From: Daucus carota subsp. sativus
Lineage: Eukaryota > Streptophyta > Magnoliopsida > Apiales > Apiaceae
Reading direction: 5' to 3'
DNA: 64,000 nt
Assembly (NCBI RefSeq): GCF_001625215.2
Contig: NC_030381.2
Location: 3,187,131 to 3,251,130 of the forward strand
Below the pieces are notes generated by a model. That model did not search any database and was not told where the DNA came from. It saw nothing but the letters and a program-made list of their open reading frames with translations. Shown one piece after another: positions 48,172-59,756 of this stretch. A program made the translations under genes and the position numbers. Each line of letters begins with the position of its first letter. Positions within the stretch are counted from its first letter, which is position 1.

Positions 48172-51100
48172 ATGTCGACTACTGCCTTCGAGTTCAATGG
48201 AGCAAAGTTTGTCACCAATAACTACTCAGCCATTCTGGATAACGATGAAGCACCCAAGGAGTTTCATCTTATTCAAGATTTCCTGGCGCACAGTGAGCTG
48301 ATGTATGCTCTGACTGAGCCAGAGTTAATCTCTCCTTCTCAAGTTCTCACCCTCTGGAGATCAGCAAACTACGATGATGGAGGTGAAAATGGTTGTCCAT
48401 CTCTGACCTGCAATTATGAAGGTCAAGAATATGCTATCTCACCTGCAACTATCAGGAAGGCTCTTCATCTTCCTGAAGAGAAAAAGTTTGATTCATCAGT
48501 CCCTACTCAAACTCTGAGGGACATGATGATTTTTCTTGGGTACACAGCAAGCACAGACAAAATGGGGGAACTTAAGCGTCCACATCTTTGCAAGGAGTGG
48601 AGCTTCTTTTATGATTGCATCACCAGGGCTTTCGGCAACAAATGTAGCAACTTTGATGCCATTCCCATCTTCAGCCAGCAAATTGGGTATTTTCTAATCC
48701 ACAATCTCAAATTTGATATTGCCACTTCTATCTTGAGATTTATTGGTGATAGGAGAAAAGAAAATATGAATATTGTCTACTACTCAAGATTTTGTCAGCT
48801 TATATTTTCTTACTGCTTCCCTGATGTGCCCCTTCCTGAAGATGGCAATGAACTCCCTTTTAAAATCACCAAAAGAGCTTTTACTGATCTGATTAAAAAG
48901 GATAGTAAAAAGAATGCTGCACCTGTATTTGCTATTCCTGTGACTGTACAGGATAAGCTGAAGTTAGCTCTACCAGACAAGTATGGAGCCCTATTCTCTG
49001 ATGATAATATCCCACAGCCTCCATCTCCAGCTCATAACCCAATACCAACTGCTGATCCCAAACCAACCTCTGGTTCTTCTCAACAAGGACCAGTTGTAAT
49101 ATCTTCACCAAAAAGGGTACTGAGGTCTTCTAGATCCCCATCCAAACAGCCATCTCCTCCTCCCAGGAAAAGAAGATTCCTTCAGAAGATTTCAGATTCT
49201 GAATCAGAAGAAGACATTCCTCCTCCTCCACCAGCAAAGAAACTGAGAAAGAAAATAAAGGCAACCTCTATTACTGATCTGACTGTGGAACCACCACAAT
49301 CAGAGGATCCTAAACAACCTTTGATTCCTTTCTCTGATCAATCTGCAGAGCCACTGTTGATAGAACCTATCTCTGCAGTGCCACTTGATATTGCTGCAGC
49401 TGACCAACAAATGTCAGAGTCAACCTCTGATCACAATGATCAATCTGAAGGGACAAAGTCTGTTGAAGAGAATATAGCAGCTGATATTCTTGTGTCAGAA
49501 ACAGTTCCTGATATCCCCAATCAATCAGAAGATGCACAGATAGAGTTGGTCTTGCAAATGATTCAGGATTCTCTGCTTCAACCTGCAGTTATTGTTGCAG
49601 CTCCTGCTCAGGAGATTACTGAAGCTGCAAACTCTGATGCAGCTACTGAAGCTCTAGAGTCAAATACTCTGAGTATTTTTCTTGCAGACATTGATGATGA
49701 TGAAGGAACAGAAGTCACATCAACTCCTATAATCTCTGAGCCAGTCAGAGAAACTTCACCAGAAAGGGTAGATTCCCCAGTCAAGATACTGTCACCAGTT
49801 AGGGAATCCACTCCCTTTACAGCACCTGCAGTTCCAAGCTCTCCAATTCCATTTTCTGAGCCTGCTAGAAGGAAAATTTGCCACTTGACATATAATCATA
49901 GGATGTGCAGAACCACATCACCTTCTGTGGAAGATAGGCTTACTTCTATTGAAGCTACTCAGGCTTCAATGAATTATACTCTGGCAGATTTGAGTGCTTC
50001 TGTGGCACAGCTAGTACAGGTTCTCACCTCTGCTGATGTCAAAAAGGGGGAGAAAACATTCAAAGACAAATGCAAACCTGATCAGCAATTAAAAAGGAAA
50101 AAGCCAGATGATGATGAGGCAGAAAAAGGGGAAATAAACAAACAGCAAAAGTTGAAGCAGCTGCAAAGTAAGGAAACAAAGAAGAACAGTAGAGAAGCAG
50201 CAAGCTCTGAGAGACCACCCAGAGAATCTCAAAAACACAGATCAATGGAACTGACTGTTGTAACTCAAGCTCAGAACATAACCAAAGCAGTCAGAGATTC
50301 AGATGCATTATCCAAAGAAATTGATCTTGTGAACTCTGAAGTGGAAAAGAAGAAAGAAAACTTGGTTGCTGAAGCTGAAAAGCTGATTGAGGCTGGAGAC
50401 CCTGAGTCTCAGAAATTTTGTCAAACTCTGAAGTTCAGAGGCAAAGAAACTACTCTCTTTTATAAATCTCCTTCCTTGCAAGCAATTGATGAAGCCATGG
50501 CAAGGAAAATCTTTGAAAAAGAAAATCCAGGAGTGGATATTGAGGCCATCAGACTGGAAGAAGAAAGATTGGCTGCTGAGAAGAAGAAGATCAGCAAAAC
50601 AAAATCTGATGAGCAAAGACAGATTACTGATTCCTCTCAGGAACAGAAAATTCCAAAACAAAAGGGAATAGTAATCAGTGAAGTAAACTACACTGATATC
50701 AACAGACCAAGAACTAGATCTCAGACTCAATCTGAATCTGATATAGCAGATAAAGGAAAGAAACCTGTTGATGGAGTTCCTTCAGCTCCTCCTGTGATAA
50801 AGAAGTCAATGATCAAGATAGCATCAGAGAATCCTTCTAAGAGGATGTTAGAGCTAAGCAGAAATACAAATATAATCACTGATGTATCTGATCAAGCTAT
50901 AGAAAGAGAAGCTGGGTTAATCAGAAGAAGAAAAGGTGAAAGCAAGTCAATATCTGATATAACTTTAACCTCTGACAATGCTCAAGTTAAAGTTCCAGTT
51001 GAAGAAGAGAAAGTCAAAGAAACTAAAGCTTCTTGGTTAAAGTTAAATTCTGAGAAGGCTCAAGATCAGAAGAAGAAAAAGAGTTTATATGGGAGTCTTG

Positions 51101-51864
51101 GTACAAATTTATACAAGGAAAGCTCAATGCTTACCAGAGTAAGAACACATGGTACCAGAGGGAAAGAAGCTTATGACACAACTGGTCTTGGTCACAGAAA
51201 AGAAAAGATTCAAACAGGCTCAGCAACTACTTTCAGGGATCCTTATCCTCTGACTGAAAAAGTAGGAGAAGCTGTTACACAGAAAGATCTTGACAAAGTT
51301 GAGTCAGTACAGATTCTGGTAGACACTCATGATGGGAAAGAAGATAAAGAAAAGATTGCTATATTTCTAGAATCTGGCAGAGTGTACAGGATATCAGAAG
51401 CTGATTTATTGCTGAAATCTCTGAGAGAACTGGAGCATTTTCACTATATGTTGGAGATCAAGAATGAAGCAACTCAGAGGTGGTCAGATCTGATGAAGAA
51501 AACAATTAGTGAAAAAAGAAGATTCTATGGAATAAAGTCTGATGAGGAATACATTCCACAAATATCTCAAGATGATGGTACTGAAATCAGCATGGAAAAG
51601 AATAGCTCTGTCATGGAGACTATTGCAAACACCAGAATCTTGGGTTATAATAATGAAGCAGACAGGCCTAGAGTCATTCAGTTGGGAGAAGCAATGAAGA
51701 GAAGCAAAGCTAATGCTTTGAGATCAGCCATATACCAGACAGGAGATGAAGATGAAGAATTGAAGACTGTCAAAGCTCAAATGATACAAACTCTGAAACA
51801 AATTGAAGAAGATCTGATTACCAAGTTTGTTAAGGAGAGCTATGGGTATAGACTGATTGAATAA
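48172..51864 (+). CDS. Third ORF of the retrotransposon, 1,230 aa, function unknown
   Basis: Intact sense-strand ORF in the position where SIRE-type elements carry an env-like gene. Residues 1-280 look globular (ISPATIRKALHLP, YYSRFCQLIFSYCFP), loosely like plant transposon-associated domains of unknown role. About 280-360 is Pro/Ser-rich with basic patches (PPRKRR, PPPPPAKKLRKK) resembling nuclear-localisation signals. About 370-600 is acidic. About 600-1230 is highly charged with probable coiled coils. I see no signal peptide and no transmembrane segment, so a classical envelope glycoprotein is unlikely. A splice acceptor (TTTCAG, 48161-48166) precedes the ATG. It may act in nuclear targeting, packaging or countering silencing, but that is speculation. 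Confidence 0.85.
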   Translation: MSTTAFEFNGAKFVTNNYSAILDNDEAPKEFHLIQDFLAHSELMYALTEPELISPSQVLTLWRSANYDDGGENGCPSLTCNYEGQEYAISPATIRKALHLPEEKKFDSSVPTQTLRDMMIFLGYTASTDKMGELKRPHLCKEWSFFYDCITRAFGNKCSNFDAIPIFSQQIGYFLIHNLKFDIATSILRFIGDRRKENMNIVYYSRFCQLIFSYCFPDVPLPEDGNELPFKITKRAFTDLIKKDSKKNAAPVFAIPVTVQDKLKLALPDKYGALFSDDNIPQPPSPAHNPIPTADPKPTSGSSQQGPVVISSPKRVLRSSRSPSKQPSPPPRKRRFLQKISDSESEEDIPPPPPAKKLRKKIKATSITDLTVEPPQSEDPKQPLIPFSDQSAEPLLIEPISAVPLDIAAADQQMSESTSDHNDQSEGTKSVEENIAADILVSETVPDIPNQSEDAQIELVLQMIQDSLLQPAVIVAAPAQEITEAANSDAATEALESNTLSIFLADIDDDEGTEVTSTPIISEPVRETSPERVDSPVKILSPVRESTPFTAPAVPSSPIPFSEPARRKICHLTYNHRMCRTTSPSVEDRLTSIEATQASMNYTLADLSASVAQLVQVLTSADVKKGEKTFKDKCKPDQQLKRKKPDDDEAEKGEINKQQKLKQLQSKETKKNSREAASSERPPRESQKHRSMELTVVTQAQNITKAVRDSDALSKEIDLVNSEVEKKKENLVAEAEKLIEAGDPESQKFCQTLKFRGKETTLFYKSPSLQAIDEAMARKIFEKENPGVDIEAIRLEEERLAAEKKKISKTKSDEQRQITDSSQEQKIPKQKGIVISEVNYTDINRPRTRSQTQSESDIADKGKKPVDGVPSAPPVIKKSMIKIASENPSKRMLELSRNTNIITDVSDQAIEREAGLIRRRKGESKSISDITLTSDNAQVKVPVEEEKVKETKASWLKLNSEKAQDQKKKKSLYGSLGTNLYKESSMLTRVRTHGTRGKEAYDTTGLGHRKEKIQTGSATTFRDPYPLTEKVGEAVTQKDLDKVESVQILVDTHDGKEDKEKIAIFLESGRVYRISEADLLLKSLRELEHFHYMLEIKNEATQRWSDLMKKTISEKRRFYGIKSDEEYIPQISQDDGTEISMEKNSSVMETIANTRILGYNNEADRPRVIQLGEAMKRSKANALRSAIYQTGDEDEELKTVKAQMIQTLKQIEEDLITKFVKESYGYRLIE

Positions 51865-52020
51865 TTAGTTCTGCTGTGATCTGTAAGTTGTAATTAGTTC
51901 TGCCTACTCTGTGAGTATTAATTTATTTATGCAGATCAGTTACTTCATGCATTTGTCCTTGATTGTTTTTGACATCATCAGTAAATATATAACTTGTTCA
52001 TTCTGTTTAATGTACAAGTT

Positions 52021-52029
52021 GGGGGAGAT
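52021..52029 (+). other. Polypurine tract
   Basis: GGGGGAGAT immediately before the 3' LTR; the site that primes plus-strand DNA synthesis. The same GGGGGAGATTGTTA junction is typical of plant Ty1/copia elements. Confidence 0.9.
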
Positions 52030-52535
52030 TGTTACATATTTGATGATGTCACAGGTATCTAACTTGTTTAGTGTGCAGAAGCAAATATCAGAGTTTAGCT
52101 GGAAATCAGAGTTTAACGACTGTCAGCTGGATCAGAGTTTAAGCGATGATCAGAGTTTGCAGGCGGCTGATTTTCAGGAGCATATCTGACTAAGTAAGGA
52201 AGATAAAGATCAAGAGAGATTGTGCAGATCAGGACAGTAGAAGGATAGCTACTGATTAGATTATTTTAGGAAGCAGATAATTGTAAATCAATCAGTAGAT
52301 ATCATGTAACTGTGTATATAAACACAGCTTAGGGTTTACTCTAGATGAGTTATCGATTGAATATTATTCGTGTAACCTAGCAGCTCTTAGTGATAAAGTA
52401 TAAATCACTAAGAGATTATTTGTAAACTACTGAGTTTTGTGAATAAGAGTTTATTGAATTATTCTCTTATACTTGTGTTTGCCTTGGATTGTGTTCACTA
52501 TATTATTATATATAGTGAGTTTAGTCGGCCTAACA
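52030..52535 (+). repeat. 3' LTR, 506 bp
   Basis: Same length as the 5' LTR and, on reading both through, the same sequence. It carries the same four ATCAGAGTTT motifs (52087, 52105, 52131, 52149), TATA box (52315-52322) and inverted repeats. Confidence 0.97.
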
Positions 52536-52540
52536 CAACC
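52536..52540. repeat. Target-site duplication, right (CAACC)
   Basis: Second copy of the 5-bp duplication; beyond it the sequence resumes as in copy 1 (ATATTCATTCC). Confidence 0.97.
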
Positions 52541-52765
52541 ATATTCATTCCACCACTCAACCAAACACCTAATATCAGATATGATACCTCAAACTCATAC
52601 CAGCTTAACCTGATTCCTCATTCCAACCCCATACCCCCTCTCCAACCAAACGACCCCTTAGTGATTTAGGGAATCACTAAGATACTGTTGGAGTGGATTA
52701 TTTTCCCATATTTCTCATATTTTGGTTTAAGACTCCAAATAGGGAAGCTGCTGGAGTTGCTCTTA

Positions 52766-54111
52766 GTTTATATGCGATTCTAATAAGATATTAATTATTA
52801 TATATTAATATAAAAATTTTATTATCCCATTTTTGATCACTCAATGTAATAACAGTACTATACCACAAAATTTATGGATATATGTAAACAAGCAAATTAG
52901 CTAAAATATCTTTGTTCTTTTCTTTTTTGAAAAGTTTGATATTGCCAAATACAAAATTTTACAACATTATTTGGTGAGATTTACTTAGATTAATAGTTTT
53001 GTTGATTAATTCACAACACCAAAATCATAATAAACTAAGGTCAATTTTAACAATTTAAAAAGCCTTTCATTTTCTTAATATCGGTTAAAACCAACATTGC
53101 CGTGAATAAAAATACTAAATGATAAATATTTGGTATAGTTGATACATTAATATACGTGCAGAAATGAATGTATATACAAATTTCACTAGAAGATCATATC
53201 CATAGTGGCATCACTCGTTAGCCTTATAGATATCAATACAAGGACTCACACGTATTTGAAAAAACAACTTGTATCTAAGTTGTACTTCTGAGCAGCTTTG
53301 GTTGGGCTGATTTGCCAAGTTACCTTTCGAAACTTCTTGATTCCGAAGTTATATTTTCCTTGGGCATTCCATAACAGCAACATTCCAAAGACTCGAAGAC
53401 AGAAAAAATTGCAGACCTTGCAACTGGGAATCACTGCCTTTATTATCTCCGCTGCTGTTATCGGCCTCTTGAATTCTTTTTACAGTATGTCTTACAGTAT
53501 TTTTGGGCAACTAATCATCGGCAAGAACAATTTGTGCTCGACAAACACTGATTTACTGAGATATGATGGTATCCCTGACACCTGAGAGTTCAATATTTAG
53601 GAAGTCGGGTATCAGTTCGATAATTAATACCTTACTATAGAATGCGGAACAGACAGTCTTAATGATCTATAAAGACTTATACCACACAAAATTGACAGAG
53701 CAAAACATGACCATTTACATTACAGTATGCAGAGTAAAATAATCAAATTTGTGAAAGAAACAAGGTAGTACGAACTATGAAGCAATAATCCAATTATTAT
53801 GCAAAGAAACCCATACATAATCTTCTAGTGGAAGACTATCAACTTAACTGATACAAAATCTCATTCTCAAAAGCCGCTTTATCCGAAAACCAATGCAAAA
53901 TATTACTTCACTCAGAATCTTCCTGTTACAGGACTGATTAGACAAGAGTACAGAAATATGCCTGTGAGATAGAGGAAGAGAAAGGAAGGGAGGGATAGGC
54001 TTACTCATTTAGCTTACGAACATCATATTAAATCATACTTCCTATGTTCTACAGTAGTATTGGTATAATTATTAAATCATATTAGTGTATAATATTTGCG
54101 TGCTATAAAAG
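52766..54111. other. Intergenic DNA, no gene recognised (copy 2)
   Basis: Same content as 23939-25282, including the unassigned overlapping frames at 53298-53585 (+) and 53246-53434 (-). Confidence 0.4.
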
Positions 54112-54470
54112 TATTTGTATTTTTCTACAAAAATATTGCATTATAAAATAATTTTCTACTGTATTAATATATGTTCCGCAGCAGTATAACGTAGTAATAT
54201 GCATTTTTCTATAAAAATATTGCATTATAAAATTGTTTTCTATTATGTTAATATATGTTCTGCATAGTAATTTGCATTTTACTACAAATGTATTGCATTA
54301 TAAAATCATTTTCTATTATATTAATATATGTTCCGCAGTAGTATATGCATAATTTGTATTTTCCAACAATTTGTAAAATCATTTTTAATTATATTAATAT
54401 ATGTTCCGCAGCAGTATGACGTAGTAATTTGTATTGAAGATCTTTAACAAATATTCTGCAGCAGTACAAG
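54112..54470. repeat. ~90-bp degenerate tandem repeat (copy 2)
   Basis: Same as 25283-25640. Confidence 0.8.
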
Positions 54471-54578
54471 CCTATAAGTTATATGATTGAATTAATTATA
54501 TAATTTTGGAAAGTTTACATTAATCATGGAATTAAATATTGTCATAAAATTAAGAGGTTCTATGTGGAACCTGACCCT

Positions 54579-57570
54579 GTATATATATATATATATAGTT
54601 ATTGACATTGATTTTAGACGAAAAAGGAAATTGTTTTTGTTTAAACTCTAATCAATTTGATTTTGTTTGTTTAAACTCTAATCAATTTGTTTCGTGACAA
54701 ATTCATATGTCGCATTCTAGCTTTCTCATCGGTATTACATTCAATCATACAGATTATTACAAACATCGTTAAGATATTCTATATTATGAATTATATATTT
54801 TGAACAAGCATCGTTAAGATTTTCATCTATATTTTTTATTTCCTTAAAATTAATATATTTAACTAATCATCACTTGCTTGTACATTCATCTAACAATAAA
54901 ATGTTTTATGTCTTCCATCACTAAGATCACAAAAACATCCAACTTCGGCACCTAAACAAATGCTATATAACCCGGAAGAAAATTGGTCAATTATGAACCA
55001 CTGTTCCAAAATGCAGAATCCTGTTTTAACACACACACAAGCTTATTATATACATTATACAGGTCAATAAATAAACAGACAAATACTAGAAATACTTCAA
55101 GTAACTTAATGGTTACTTGAACATCATCTATTTTAAGTCTTTTGAGCCCTGATCTTACATAGGAATAAGAATAAGACAATATGGTTACTAGCAAATTAGC
55201 GGGCCTTAGATAATTGTTTTTCATCATTTTGGAGCATCATCTTCATTGTTTACTGCAAATCATCTTCCTTGTTTACTGCAAAGAAGAATGTGAAAATCAG
55301 TAACTTTCATACTAGAAAATATAATAAATTTCAAGTACATTATAACTTAATTATAAGCATACCTTCACCATTTATGAGCCATCCGTCTCCCGGATATTAT
55401 TAAACAAAACAATCTTTACGTGAATAAGACTGTATTGGGTTTGTTTTATGGCAGGGTCGGCTAGGAGCTCAGCACAAAATTCTAGACACCTACATAGAGC
55501 TCGCTGAGGGAAGATGGAACTCATCCTTGTGCTTTGGAACAAGGTCGGAAATTCCTAGAGGTGGTGCCAGCCTCTAGGTTCTTTTACCTCGTCAGCTGCA
55601 TAAACACAAACACTGAACACAGGGCACAGTGGACATATAATATATCTTAGAAAAATAAGGACGGAAATTTCATAATTTTGCATATATTGTAGGAAGTGTA
55701 CATATAAAAACCAATTTTTTTGTTATACAAAAATCAAGCGAAAGGTGAGGAATACCATCTCGAGAAATGTTGGCATTTCTCTTTGTCCACTTGGTGCCAA
55801 TTCTGGTAAAATTAATTTTATTCCTTGCCGACCTGACATAATAAATTACATATTCTACGCATTAATTAAAAAATTAACAATTATGAGAGTACTTCAATAC
55901 TAATTTATGTCCTTTCAGATATCACAATAAATAAAGTTCATACAGAAACCTATAAACGTAAATGCACAGGCTACATACATAATTAATCACAAATTGCAAG
56001 ATAGTGCCGCTTGGATGCATCCTCTCAGAGTGTTTTGAATTAAATAAATGTGATTCAACAATATATAACACAATAGTATCAACAATATCTGGATTCTTAA
56101 TGCCCATTCATTGTTAATTTTCGAGACTGTTTGGTTTCCCTTTATTATCTCTATCCAACAAGCAATGGTATCTAATAACAATAGAAAGCTTTCCATAGAC
56201 ATACAGAAATCAAAAAGCAGTTTACTTTTCTAATTAACTTCTACATTATACTACGAGAAATAGGGTGCTCAAAACTAACACAAAATAGTATCACAATATC
56301 TGGATTCTTAATGCCCATCCATTGTTAATTTTCAAGACTGTTTGGTTTCTCTTTATTATCTCTATCCACCAAGCAATGATCTCTTATAACAATAGAAAGC
56401 TAAAGTATTTCCATAGACATACAGAATCAAAAAAATAGTTTCCTTTTCTAATTAACTTCTACATTATACTACAAGAAAAAGGGTGCTCAAAACTAACACA
56501 AAATATTCCAATACAGCTAACCAACACAATCACGATATGTTCAAAACAGACCACAATTACCAAAGGTCGTTCAAAACTAATCACAAATTACCCTGATCCA
56601 GTGACAAAATATTCCGATACAGCCAACCAACACAATCAAGTGCACGATCAATCATAAATATTCCGATACAGCTAACCAACACAATCAAGGGCACGATCTA
56701 CCAATTATCACATATATGTTCAAAACAGACTACAATCATATGAGATTTAGCTAGTCAATTAAACAAGCTTTCATTACAGATCAGAATTTTACCCACCAGG
56801 AGAAGTTCTTAAGTGCACAATGTCATCAATGTCGTCCTCATCATCAATCCACCCGTAACAAGGCCTGCGTCGTTTCCTTGGAATAGTTCCGCCTGGTGCT
56901 TGTGGAGGGAGGATGGCCAGGGAAAGCTCGGTGTTAGTATTACCGAGGTTGACATCTGAGCTGATAACAGGGGCCATAAGATTAACATCACGTCCACGGG
57001 ACGCTTCCATACCTTCACCATGGAGAACAACATTCTCATCATTCTATGTGTGTGGTGACTAATATCATATTACATTCTGCAATTTAAAATTTTGCTATCC
57101 TGACCTTTATGTAATAACATTGTTTCACCATAAAGTCAATAAGATTGTATCATACAAATATTGGCGAGGCATAAACTCAACTTATTTTTCTTAAACGAGA
57201 TGATAATTCTTATAGTGTACCTGTATTGTCAGAATTTTACCCACTAGAGGCAGCAATAGAACAAAGTTTTGTTTTTCTGGAGCATCTTCTTCATTGTTTA
57301 CTGAAACAAAAAAAGCAAAATTAGCGAGTTTCATATCAGATAAATTAGCTATCAAACAATCGGAATTGAGAAATCTAGGGCTTAAAAACACGAAATATAT
57401 ACCTGTTTTTGGGCTTCGAAACGGATAACATAACGAATTTGAAACATCGATCCAGCGATTCAGCACTGAATTATGAATACACTCAAACACACACGATTAT
57501 TATCGATCGACGCGGCGTGCCCTAGTCTAATTGGGAAGCCGCCGCCTTAACCTGCACGAGGAGGAGTTTA
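54579..57570 (-). pseudogene. Family R unit 6 (copy 2)
   Basis: As 25750-28740, with the same stops, the same duplicated NPDIVDT exon (about 56066-56480) and the same extra exon block. The (TA)n tract in front is two bases longer than in copy 1. Confidence 0.5.
56789..57058 (-). pseudogene. Extra exon block in R unit 6 (copy 2)
   Basis: Same translation and same flanking CAGAATTTTACCCAC repeats as 27960-28229. Confidence 0.35.
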
Positions 57571-59129
57571 CAGGTGATTTTATACCTAAAACATATGGGC
57601 TAGGGTTTCTTATGAATAATCTGAATGGGCTTTCTTTAAGTGATGGGCTAGGGTTTAATCTGAATAATCGGAATGGGCTTTTTTTAAGTGATGGACTGTT
57701 ATTGTGATTGTTCATAAACACGTTTGACTGTTTTTATTTTGAATTAGATGATGGTGAAAAGCTTCGTGGCGATATATACTGATTTTCTTCACTAAATCAT
57801 GGATCAAGTTCTCCGTAGTTTAAAAATTTTAAAAATGTTGAAAGTTTTGATATTTAAGCAAATTTATTTTAAAATATATGATGATAAGTCCATTTATAAA
57901 AAAAAAATTTAAATTTAAATTTTAATATTAAAATATGTATTATAGTCTCGGAAAAAAATATGATCATAGTCTCGGAAAAAAAAGTAAGTCTTTTTCTATA
58001 TCAAAATATTTGAAATGAATTTTTAAATTCTAATTTGATATTTATTAATGTATGCAGTTTTTATTTTTGATATATTGAAAAAAGTAGTTTTGAAACTTTC
58101 CTCCAATATATCCGAAACTGAAAAAGGTAATTTTTATTTTTGATATTTACAAAATTAAAAATATAATTCGAAACTTTCTTCCAATAATTTTGATACAGAA
58201 AAAGGTAGGTAGATTTAATTTTTGATATACTGAAAATGATAGTTCTACAACTTGCTTCTAATATACCCGAAACTAAAAAAAGTAGTTTTTATTTTTGATA
58301 TTTTTCATCCAAAAATTTCAGAAAATTGGAGGAAAAAAAGTAAGTTTTTTTCCATATCAAAATAATCGAAAAGAAATTTCAAATTCTGATTTGATATTTA
58401 TTAAGTTAGTTTTTATTTTTGATATATAGAAAAATGATGTTTTGAAACTTTCCTTCAATATCCGAAATTGAAAATGGTGATTTTTATACAAAAAAAAAAA
58501 GTAATGTAGATAGGTAGATTTTATTTTTGATATTTTGAAAAAGATAGTTCTAAAATTTACTTCCTCGCATAATCACAAATTCTGCTCCCTCGGAGTTAAG
58601 TCCAACCTGTGACCAAGGATACAAGTCTCCGCTTTTAATCTAGTTGAACCAACCCTTTCTGACAAAAGATGTATTTGATATGGGGCTAAAAATGCAAAAA
58701 CCGAAACGAAAATGAGATATATTTGAGGCATATGGTCGAAAAGCTTGAACATGTTTGTAAGTTTTCTAAATTAGGGTGAGACTCTGTTATATATTTCTAA
58801 ATTATAAAAAATCGTGTTTTTCATTTTTTTCCCCCAGTTTTTGGGCTGAGCGTGTATTATTTTTTCAAGAAAATTTCAAGTGCACAGTTTAAACTTTAAA
58901 CCTCATTCATCTTTGTATCACCATCAAAATGAGATCATTCATCTTTTTATCACCATCATAATTAACTTTGGAAGATATAAAGTTCTCATATTGACTTGCA
59001 TGGGAAACTGGGAGCTCATACTAAGACTCCTATATCCGTCAGTAAAAACATTTTTCGGGAGCACATTATCAAAACAAATAAGCTGTTTGTTTATAATCTT
59101 AAATAACAATATTAGTTGTTATATTATCA
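57571..59129. other. AT-rich flank with a single 572-bp-type unit (copy 2)
   Basis: Same as 28741-30298 apart from small changes in A-run length and one AACG/AAAG difference near 58541. No gene seen. Confidence 0.6.
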
Positions 59130-59236
59130 TTTTTATCACAAGTTCCCAAACTGCTTGCAAGTTGGGAAAGTTTCCTGAAAAGGAATCTGTTCTGCTTTTC
59201 TTCCAAGTATTATATCACACTCTCATTCTTTCATTT

Positions 59237-59460
59237 TCATGTCAGCAATAACAATGGAAAATATGCTTTGGCAATACTGATACCATTCAAGCTGAGGTGT
59301 ACCAGAGTAGATAAATTCAATAACCAACCAAATATGCCACCTTGTAGAATACCAGTGTGGCCGAGATTAAGCTGCTGTAATTTGAAAAGATTACCAAGCT
59401 GATGTTGAATGGCTCCAGAAAAAAGGTTATCAAAGATCGAGGTATGTGAAGCTGGTGAAA
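59237..59460 (-). pseudogene. LRR receptor-like protein fragment (copy 3)
   Basis: Same remnant as in copies 1 and 2, sharing TTCAAG with copy 2. Confidence 0.75.
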
Positions 59461-59756
59461 GAAGGAATGAAAAAAAATAAAAAACTTTAAAATTGCAAAT
59501 TTAAACTTTTACATTAAAGATAACACATTTGTCTAAAAGTTGAGAACCAAATGAATAGCAGCTTATACAATATCTTAATCAAGACAAGACAATTTTTGTC
59601 CACCATTATCCTACAATTTGCAAAGCCTCAAAGGCTGCTCACACTAAAAGAAGTCCCAAAACATTTCATAAATTTTTAAGTTAAAGTAGTTGAAGTACAT
59701 CCTCTGTTTTCTCTGAGCAAACATCATCTTTTGTATTTGGATTTTAAAGGTGTGCT

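Larger units (their letters stand above)
40656..52535 (+). mobile_element. Complete Ty1/copia retrotransposon, Sirevirus-like, 11,880 bp
   Basis: The element has 506-bp LTRs (TGTTAC...CTAACA), a tRNA-iMet primer site, Gag, a Pol in copia order (PR-INT-RT-RH), a third large ORF and a GGGGGAGAT polypurine tract directly before the 3' LTR. Large size, a long Gag with a coiled coil and a large extra ORF after pol are marks of Sireviruses (SIRE/Maximus) within Ty1/copia; the lineage is my inference from layout. No disabling mutation is seen in the catalytic residues, and the two LTRs look identical, so insertion was recent and came after the tandem duplication. It may be transposition-competent. 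Confidence 0.95.
40325..52657. mobile_element. Tourist-type MITE split by the retrotransposon (copy 2)
   Basis: Left inverted repeat at 40326-40338 and right inverted repeat at about 52644-52656, with TTA at 40322-40324 and 52658-52660. The two halves together equal the 448-bp element of copy 1 plus the 5-bp target duplication. Confidence 0.85.
39605..52765. mobile_element. MITE-type element with GAGCATCTCCA ends, split (copy 2)
   Basis: Left end GAGCATCTCCA at 39605-39615 and right end TGGAGTTGCTCTTA at about 52752-52765. It contains the Tourist element, which in turn contains the retrotransposon: three levels of nesting. Confidence 0.5.
30299..59129. repeat. 16.94-kb tandem unit, copy 2, enlarged by a retrotransposon
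   Basis: Aligns end to end with copy 1; removing 40656-52535 and one CAACC leaves about 16.95 kb. Small differences from copy 1 include 32019, 32600, 35519, 35736-35740 and 38588. The inserted element splits the Tourist MITE of this copy. Confidence 0.95.

Noticed and set aside
47973..48221. 82-aa ORF before the third retrotransposon ORF
   Set aside because: Runs through leader-like CT-rich sequence and overlaps the start of the long ORF in another frame.
48172..51864. Calling the third ORF an envelope gene
   Set aside because: Position fits, but no signal peptide, transmembrane or fusion segment can be seen.
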